From NCBI RefSeq assembly GCF_001613465.1, contig NZ_BDCK01000015.1, positions 558,001 through 622,000 on the forward strand: a stretch of DNA of 64,000 bases, written 5' to 3'. Position 1 is the first letter of the stretch, and the number at the start of each line of letters is the position of its first letter. The notes beneath the pieces were generated by a model. That model saw nothing but the letters and a program-made list of their open reading frames with translations, was not told the origin of the DNA and did no database searches. A program made the translations under genes and the position numbers. This document shows positions 58,135 to 64,000 of this stretch, one piece after another. Source of the DNA: Nocardia niwae NBRC 108934 = DSM 45340. GTDB taxonomy: Bacteria; Actinomycetota; Actinomycetes; Mycobacteriales; Mycobacteriaceae.

Positions 58135-59748
58135 ATGAGCATCGAGGATTCTCCGGTACCGCAAGCCAGGCCGAATTCCGCTCTGGTGCTGGGAGTGCTG
58201 GCCGCGGGCCAGTTCCTGATGACGCTCGACAGCTCGGTGATGAATGTGTCGATGGCGTCTGTCGCCCAGGACGTCGGTACGACGATCACCGGCATTCAAA
58301 CCGCCATCACCCTCTACACGTTGGTGATGGCGTCGCTCATGCTGACCGGCGGCAAGGTGGGTACCATCCTCGGCCGCCGCCGGGCATTCGGCGTGGGCTT
58401 GGTGATCTACGGCGCCGGTTCCTGCACGACCGGTCTGGCGCCGAACCTGCCGATCCTGCTGGTGGGCTGGTCGCTGCTCGAGGGGATCGGCGCGGCTTTG
58501 ATCATGCCCGCGATCGTGTCCCTGGTCGCGGCGAACTTCGCTCCGGAACGCCGCCCGGCGGCCTACGGATTGGTGGCGGCGGCCGGTGCGATGGCGGTCG
58601 CGGTGGGACCGCTGCTCGGCGGCGCGGTGACGACGTACGCGTCCTGGCGGTATGTGTTCTTCGGTGAGGTCGTCATCGTGGTGCTGATCCTATTGGTGCT
58701 GCGCCGGATCGAAGACGCCCCGGCCGAGCGCATACGTCTCGATCTGGTCGGCTCGCTGCTGTCGGTGGCCGGGCTGGCCATGGTCGTCTTCGGCGTCTTG
58801 CGCTCGAGCACGTGGGGCTGGGTGTCGGCCCGGCCGGGCGGTCCTGCCCTGCTCGGGCTCTCGCCGGTCATCTGGCTGCTGATCGCCGGGCTGATGGTCT
58901 TGTACCTGTTCCTCCGGTGGCAGTCCCATCTGGCGGACACCGGAGGTGAGCCGCTGCTCGACCCGGGGTTACTGCGTAACGAGCAGCTCACCGGCGGCCT
59001 GAGCATGTTCTTCGCCCAATTCACCGTCCAGGCCGGGGTGTTCTTCACGGTCCCGCTCTTCCTGTCGGTGGTGCTCGAACTCAGCGCACTGGAGACCGGC
59101 ATGCGCATTCTGCCGTTGTCGGTCGCCTTGGTCGTAGCGGCGACGGCGATTCCGAAGTTTCGGCCGCACGCGAATCCGCAGCGCGTCGTACGGGTGGGGC
59201 TGGGGACGATGATCGTCGGCATCCTGATTCTGGTCGCGGGGATGGATCCCGGTGCGAACGCGGGGGTGGTGTCGATTCCGATGCTGCTGATGGGGCTCGG
59301 ACTGGGTGCTTTGGCCTCGCAACTGGGTGCGATCACCGTCTCGTCGGTGCCCGATACGGACAGTGGCGCGGTAGGTGGACTGCAGAACACCGTGACCAAT
59401 CTCGGCGCGTCGCTCGGCACGGCCTTGATCGGGTCGGTGCTCATCGCGACCCTGAGTTCCTCGGTCGCGGCGGGCATCGAGAGCAATCCCGCGATCGCTC
59501 CGTCGGTTCAGCAACGAGCGACCACCGAGCTCGCCGACGGTGTCCCGTTCCTGTCCAACACCCAGCTCGAGGATGCCCTCCACGCCGCCGGGGCTGATGA
59601 ACTCACCGCAAGCACCGTCGTCACGGTCAATGCCGAGGCACGCCTGAAGGCCTTGCGGGTGGCGTTCGCCGTGACAGCCCTGCTGGCGATCGCGCCGCTG
59701 TTCGCCACCGGCAGGCTGCCGCGGCGAGCGGTTACCGCGCCGGCATGA
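58135..59748 (+). CDS. DHA2-family 14-TM MFS exporter
   Basis: 537 residues with fourteen predicted helices. LAAGQFLMTLDSSVMNVSMASVAQDVG (motif D1-like, with an Asp in TM1), GGKVGTILGRRRAF (motif A), GWSLLEGIGAALIMPAIVSLVA and GPLLGGAVTTYASWRYVFF (motif C region) are those of DHA2 drug:proton antiporters. AAAGGA precedes the ATG at 58135; the longer open frame from 57883 is a different-frame artefact. It lies between two NRPS genes and may export their product, but no direct link is visible. Confidence 0.9.
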   Translation: MSIEDSPVPQARPNSALVLGVLAAGQFLMTLDSSVMNVSMASVAQDVGTTITGIQTAITLYTLVMASLMLTGGKVGTILGRRRAFGVGLVIYGAGSCTTGLAPNLPILLVGWSLLEGIGAALIMPAIVSLVAANFAPERRPAAYGLVAAAGAMAVAVGPLLGGAVTTYASWRYVFFGEVVIVVLILLVLRRIEDAPAERIRLDLVGSLLSVAGLAMVVFGVLRSSTWGWVSARPGGPALLGLSPVIWLLIAGLMVLYLFLRWQSHLADTGGEPLLDPGLLRNEQLTGGLSMFFAQFTVQAGVFFTVPLFLSVVLELSALETGMRILPLSVALVVAATAIPKFRPHANPQRVVRVGLGTMIVGILILVAGMDPGANAGVVSIPMLLMGLGLGALASQLGAITVSSVPDTDSGAVGGLQNTVTNLGASLGTALIGSVLIATLSSSVAAGIESNPAIAPSVQQRATTELADGVPFLSNTQLEDALHAAGADELTASTVVTVNAEARLKALRVAFAVTALLAIAPLFATGRLPRRAVTAPA

Positions 59749-59857
59749 CCTTCGTCTCTGCCACCCGCCCCTCGGGACGCGAGATGCTCGATGGCAGTGG
59801 TGCCATGGACGGCGGACGACGGCACGCCCCGACGCACATTTCGACGGAGTGACTGTG

Positions 59858-60760
59858 ATGAATGACGGAAGAATCTCGCGCGCAACGAATCCCGACTCCG
59901 CGATCCTGGCTGCGGTCGACGGCTCGGCCAGCTCGTATCAGGCGGTGGCCTGGGCGGCAGCCGAAGCCGCGCTGCATCACCGCGCGCTGCACATCGTCAC
60001 GTCGATGGCGATCCGGACCGGCTCCGGGCCCGGCATCTCGCTGGGGGAGGCAGACCTGGAGTGGCTGCGGGGCGACGGCGAGCGCATTCTCGCCGAGGCC
60101 ACACGGATGGCGCGCACGGCAGCGCCGGGCGCCGAAACCTCCATCACCACCGAGGTGACGTTCGAACTGATCATCCCGACGCTGCTCGAAAGGTCCTCGC
60201 ACGCTTGGATGCTGGTGGTGGGCAGCCGAGGACTAGGCGCCTTCCAGCGGGGGCTGCTCGGCTCGGTGAGCACCGCGACCACCCATCACGCGCGGTGCCC
60301 GGTCGCGGTGATCCACGGCATCTCGGCGATCGACGCCGTGTCGGCGCAACTGCCTGTGCTGGTGGGCGTCGACGGGACCGACAACAGCGTGGCCGCCGTC
60401 GAGGTGGCGTTCGACGAGGCGTCCCGGCGAAAGGTCGACGTGGTCGCGCTGCACGCCTGGAGCGACACCAGCGGTCTGGATGTGCCGGTCCGGGGATGGG
60501 ACGGCGCCCGCGAATCGGCGGAGGCGGTGCTGGCCGAGAGTCTCGCGGGCTGGGCCGACCGCTATCCGGACGTCGCGGTGCGGCGCGTCGTCACGGCGGA
60601 CCGGCCGGGACGGTCCCTCCTGGACGAGTCGTCGAACGCACAGCTGGTCGTGGTCGGCAGCCACGGTCGAGGCGGATTCTCCAGCATGCTGCTCGGGTCG
60701 ACCAGCAATACGTTGCTGCACTCGGTGGACGTGCCTTTGATCGTCGTCCGTGCGCGGTGA
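59858..60760 (+). CDS. Tandem universal stress protein (two USP domains)
   Basis: 300 residues. Two USP domains (about 12-150 and 165-300), each with ATP-binding G-x2-G-x9-G-(S/T): GSRGLGAFQRGLLGSVST and GSHGRGGFSSMLLGSTSN. It is of the Rv2623 type, a tandem ATP-binding USP that in M. tuberculosis belongs to the dormancy regulon. GGAG lies eight bases before the ATG at 59858; GTG at 59855 or 59849 are alternatives. Together with the WS/DGAT and PPOX genes it suggests a hypoxia/dormancy module. Confidence 0.9.
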   Translation: MNDGRISRATNPDSAILAAVDGSASSYQAVAWAAAEAALHHRALHIVTSMAIRTGSGPGISLGEADLEWLRGDGERILAEATRMARTAAPGAETSITTEVTFELIIPTLLERSSHAWMLVVGSRGLGAFQRGLLGSVSTATTHHARCPVAVIHGISAIDAVSAQLPVLVGVDGTDNSVAAVEVAFDEASRRKVDVVALHAWSDTSGLDVPVRGWDGARESAEAVLAESLAGWADRYPDVAVRRVVTADRPGRSLLDESSNAQLVVVGSHGRGGFSSMLLGSTSNTLLHSVDVPLIVVRAR

Positions 60761-62047
60761 CGGCCGCTGCGACCGGGGAGCAGGTCCGGTGGCGGAAAGA
60801 CTCGTGCGCGATATCTCAGCGATGCGGGGACTTTTGGGTGCGGAAAGCGACCGGCGGACGTCTCCGCATCCCCGGCGGGAGATTTGTCCTCGGTGCACCG
60901 CGTAACCACGCTGCGGAATTTGCCGAACTATCGTCCCGAGAATCCTTCGCAGCGGTATCCGGCGACATCGTTCGCTTCTGCGAGTTCCGCTGCGGAATAA
61001 CGCACTCCAGGGTGACACGCTCACCCTCGATGTAGCCGCCGCGCCCCTATGTGAGCCGTGGTACCCGTCTCCGGCATGCCTTCGTCAACCCTTCGATCGC
61101 GTGAATCCGTGGTTTGACCGGCCGGATGCCGTTGGTTCGGCCTTCCGTCGGCGGGCGCCCACCTCCGGCCGCCCGTCGCACCGGAACGAGCATGGGTGCG
61201 GAAACATGCGTGTCCCGGCGGGGTCCTTCCGGCGTAGCCCGCGGCGCCGACCGGGAATGCGAACCGCAGGTTAGTGATTCCGCGTGGAAGTATGCACCGA
61301 AAGAATCCGGTGACGCATAGATCGGTGCGCACATTCGAAATTGGGTGGACCTGATCACAATACACCGATTCGAATAATGTGCTCGACGTTGGATCGTGAT
61401 GCAATCGGCATGATTGCCAGTATATTGCCCTTCTCGGTATTCGATTTCTGTTCACTAATAGGATGTCCGGAGCATGGGCGGTCGTGGGCCGTATCCGGTC
61501 CTCTTCCGCGGCGGTGGACATCCCGGCTCGATTCCGGTCCCGACCCGGCATGTACCATGCCCGATCGCGGGTGTTATCCCGCTGCGTCACCCCTCGGCAT
61601 CAGGCACTTCCTTGCGCGATACGCATGCGCGGTGGTCGCATCGCGAGGGGTGGTTCGCGGCCCGCATTGTGTGCACCGAGATTCGAAACGCCCGGGTTCC
61701 GTGCGGAGCTGGGAGCTTTGATACCACTAGACTGATCCGAGCTGCTGTCAGATAGCTTGTCCCGCCAGAGTGTCGATGCTGCACCACAGGTTCAAAAGTT
61801 CTGTTTTCAGATTTTGAGACGACTGGAAATGCCGACAAACGGGAGGTGTGGGTGTCGCCGGAGCAGGCCGATCGAGGTCGGGCACCGGCGGATCGAGCTA
61901 CACGCGGAACCTGAACGAAGCGGCGAAGCGCAGGGGTAGCGCCGCTTCCTTGTACACGAAGTGCATATAAGCCAGATTTCGGACGCGGTGAGCCGGCGTG
62001 CTTCCGTCATGCCTTCGCGCGTCCGGGTAGGAATAAGGGGTCATGCG
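60761..62047. other. Long non-coding region upstream of the second NRPS
   Basis: 1287 bp in which I can support no gene; open frames on both strands lack coding character and RBSs. It is notably A/T-rich at 61330-61450 and 61730-61850. Features seen: a GGGACTTTT stretch near 60825, two copies of GCTGCGGAAT (near 60910 and 60989), and a strong hairpin at 61917-61948 close to the NRPS start. No MbtH-like gene was found. Confidence 0.6.
61917..61948 (+). terminator. Hairpin (terminator or attenuator) before the second NRPS
   Basis: GAAGCGGCG (61917-61925) and its exact complement CGCCGCTTC (61940-61948), 14-nt loop, about 100 nt upstream of the NRPS ATG. A short ORF (MPTNGRCGC..., 61829-61939) stops inside the loop, which invites an attenuation model, but its RBS is poor. 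Confidence 0.5.
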
Positions 62048-64000
62048 ATGAATCTGAAGTCAGACGGAACCGCCGACGGCGATCTGGGGCTGATTCCGCT
62101 CTCGAGTGCGCAGTACGGCATGTGGCTCGCGGACCATATGCCCGGTGGACCGGCTGTCAACATCGCACACTGCGTCGAAATCGTCGGCCCGGTGGACTAC
62201 GAGGCGTTCACGCGGGCGGTGAACGACGGCGGGCACGAAACCGAGTCACTCGTGGTGCGGGTGATCGAATCCAACGGTCGTCCTTATCAATTCGTCGACC
62301 GCAGTATCGTCTACGACGAGCCGGTGCTGGATTTCAGCGATGCGGAGGAACCGATCGCGGCAGCGATGGAATGGATGCGCCGTGACTACAACACCAAGGC
62401 AGTCGATCTCAGCCGCGACCGGCTCACCGAGACGCGGCTCATCCGGGTCGGCGAGGACCACTATTTCTGGTACGGCCGTGCGCATCACCTGGTGATCGAC
62501 GGGTTCGGCGCCTTCAACAGCCTGACCCGGATGGCCGAGCACTACAACGCCCTGCTGGAGGGCAGGCCACCGACGCGACTGGACGCGGCGAGCCTGCACG
62601 ACATCGTCGAAGCGGAACACGCCTATCGAGCCAGCTCGCGGTACGAGACGGACAAGAACTATTGGCTGGACAAGGTTTCCGACCTGCCGACATCGGTGAG
62701 CCTGTCCGGCCGTACGGCACGCTCCGGCAAGGTCGACCGCGTAGCAGGCCTGCAGCTCCCGGCGCACCTGTCCGACCGGCTGGACCGCTTCGCCGACGAG
62801 GTGAACGCCTCCGCCGCGCAGGTGGTGATCGCGGCGTTCGCCGCGTTCCTCGCCCGGATGACCGGCACCGAGGACGTCGCGCTGTCGCTGCCGGTGACCG
62901 CCCGGGTGACCAAGCGCCTGCGCAACGCCGCCGCGATGCTGGCGAACATGGTGCCGATTCGTTTCGCCGTGCACCACTCGACCACCGTCGAGGAGCTGGT
63001 CCGCGCCTCGGTCTCCGAACTCGTCTCGGCCATGCGCCACCAGCTGTACCGGTTCGAGGATCTGCGCCGCGACTCGGCCGCGATCGACTCGGCCGCGAGC
63101 TCGTTCGGCCCGATCGTGAACATCCTGTTCTTCGACTCGGAGATCCGCCTCGGCTCGGCGGTCGGCCGCTACCGCGCGCTGACATCCGGAGCGCTCGACG
63201 ATCTGCAGCTGAACCTGTACCGCTCGGGCTCGGACGCGCCGCTGCTCATCGAGCTGCACGGAAATCCGAACCTGTACGGGCAGGACGAGCTCGAGTCGCA
63301 CGCCGACCGGTTCCTCGATTTCCTGCACCGGATGATGGACTCGCCCCTGGACACCCGCATCGGCGACATCCAGCTCGTCGGCCCCGCCGAGGAGCTGCGC
63401 ATCGTCGATGAACTCGCGGGCCGCGACGGCGAATCCCCGTCGGCCACGTTGGTGGATCTGCTGACGCGGCAGGCGGCGGCCACGCCGTCGGCGCTCGCCG
63501 TGACTGCGGACGACACCGCACTGACGTACCGCGAACTCGACGAACGCTCGAACCGGTTCGCTCGCAGGCTCATCGCGCTCGGCGCGGGGCCGGAGGCCTT
63601 GGTGGCCATCGCTCTGCCACGGGACGCCGATCTCGTCGTCGCCGTGCTCGGCGTGCTGAAATCGGGTGCCGGGTACCTTCCGCTGGACACGGCTCATCCG
63701 GCCGAGCGGCTCGAATACGTGCTGGGCGACGCGAACCCGATCGCGGTGGTGACCAAGCGGGACATGCGCGAGCACGTGCCGGGCGATCCGGGCCGCATCG
63801 TGCTGTTCGAGGACGTCCTCGCCGCCGAGGAAACCGCGGATCCGATCACCGACGCCGATCGTAACGGGCCGCTGCGTCCCGATCACCTGGCGTATGTCAT
63901 CTACACCTCCGGGTCGACCGGCCGGCCCAAAGGCGTCTCGATCACCCACCGTGCCGTGTCCACCTACCTGGTGAACGCGTGCGCGGAGATCGGCATCCGA
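62048..64000 (+). CDS. Non-ribosomal peptide synthetase, EntF-like C-A start (cut by window edge)
   Basis: 651 codons in the window, open at the 3' end. A full condensation domain (about 12-430) begins IPLSSAQYGMWLADHMPGG and has an intact HHLVIDG (about 145-151). Its layout, including RRDSAAIDSAASSFGPIVNILFFD, follows the EntF/DhbF N-terminal C domain, which in siderophore synthetases joins an aryl or acyl starter to the first amino acid. The A domain starts near 475 (LTYRELDERSNRFARRLIALG) with YTSGSTGRPKG at about 617; its specificity residues lie beyond the window. AAGGGG lies eight bases before the ATG at 62048. The length and product are unknown. Confidence 0.92.
   Translation, partial: MNLKSDGTADGDLGLIPLSSAQYGMWLADHMPGGPAVNIAHCVEIVGPVDYEAFTRAVNDGGHETESLVVRVIESNGRPYQFVDRSIVYDEPVLDFSDAEEPIAAAMEWMRRDYNTKAVDLSRDRLTETRLIRVGEDHYFWYGRAHHLVIDGFGAFNSLTRMAEHYNALLEGRPPTRLDAASLHDIVEAEHAYRASSRYETDKNYWLDKVSDLPTSVSLSGRTARSGKVDRVAGLQLPAHLSDRLDRFADEVNASAAQVVIAAFAAFLARMTGTEDVALSLPVTARVTKRLRNAAAMLANMVPIRFAVHHSTTVEELVRASVSELVSAMRHQLYRFEDLRRDSAAIDSAASSFGPIVNILFFDSEIRLGSAVGRYRALTSGALDDLQLNLYRSGSDAPLLIELHGNPNLYGQDELESHADRFLDFLHRMMDSPLDTRIGDIQLVGPAEELRIVDELAGRDGESPSATLVDLLTRQAAATPSALAVTADDTALTYRELDERSNRFARRLIALGAGPEALVAIALPRDADLVVAVLGVLKSGAGYLPLDTAHPAERLEYVLGDANPIAVVTKRDMREHVPGDPGRIVLFEDVLAAEETADPITDADRNGPLRPDHLAYVIYTSGSTGRPKGVSITHRAVSTYLVNACAEIGIR

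Noticed and set aside
62246..63949. 567-codon minus-strand frame near the window end
   Set aside because: It is the antisense of the C and A domains of the second NRPS, whose sense frame has all family motifs.

Overview
The window is high-GC actinomycete DNA, most likely a Nocardia or close relative. Codon third positions are strongly G/C, GTG and TTG starts are frequent, and the gene families are typical of mycolic-acid actinobacteria: a SigF/RsbW stress switch, an Hrp1-like CBS protein, a WS/DGAT wax-ester/triacylglycerol synthase, F420-type oxidoreductases, UdgX and large NRPSs. No rRNA, tRNA, CRISPR array or complete insertion sequence was seen.

0-11 kb is a general-stress island. It holds a UsfY-like membrane protein, the CBS protein, an NTase-BON-metallophosphoesterase operon, a ChaB-like protein, a GT4 glycosyltransferase, STAS and PAS-ANTAR regulators, RsbW and SigF, a proline-rich repeat protein, a small conserved protein and a response regulator/histidine kinase pair. 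Exact or near-exact SigF-type promoters (GTTT, 14-16 nt, GGGTA) precede most of these units, including rsbW-sigF itself. Two further sites lie at 30.3 and 40.3 kb. The island therefore reads as a SigF autoregulatory hub.

11-16.8 kb: ectABCD (ectoine and 5-hydroxyectoine synthesis) ends in a perfect 17-bp hairpin shared with a convergent lactate 2-monooxygenase-like gene. Next is an Erm-type 23S rRNA methyltransferase. Its leader encodes a candidate 36-residue peptide with an LRLR (Arg-Leu-Arg) motif overlapping segments complementary to the erm Shine-Dalgarno sequence. This is a candidate macrolide-sensing attenuator.

16.8-45 kb is mixed metabolism and regulation. It contains a Sel1-repeat protein next to a membrane Ser/Thr kinase with DFN in place of DFG, an amine dehydrogenase/AhpD-like pair, an amino-acid permease, a flavoprotein reductase, an ankyrin protein beside UdgX, a GT87 mannosyltransferase, a trans-aconitate-methyltransferase-like gene, a second ANTAR protein, small membrane and secreted proteins, a MerR/methyltransferase/NAD-binding cluster, a CapA-like enzyme, an MHYT protein, an F420-type oxidoreductase, a frameshifted nitroreductase remnant, an AgpS-like oxidase coupled to a TetR regulator, and a bicupin.

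45-64 kb is secondary metabolism. A 3032-residue NRPS (A-T-C-A-T-C-A-T-TE) has a canonical threonine code in its third A domain. An FAD oxidoreductase, a WS/DGAT acyltransferase, a PPOX-fold flavoprotein, a 14-TM DHA2 exporter and a tandem universal stress protein follow. After a 1.3-kb non-coding stretch, a second NRPS begins with an EntF-like C domain and an A domain and runs off the window.
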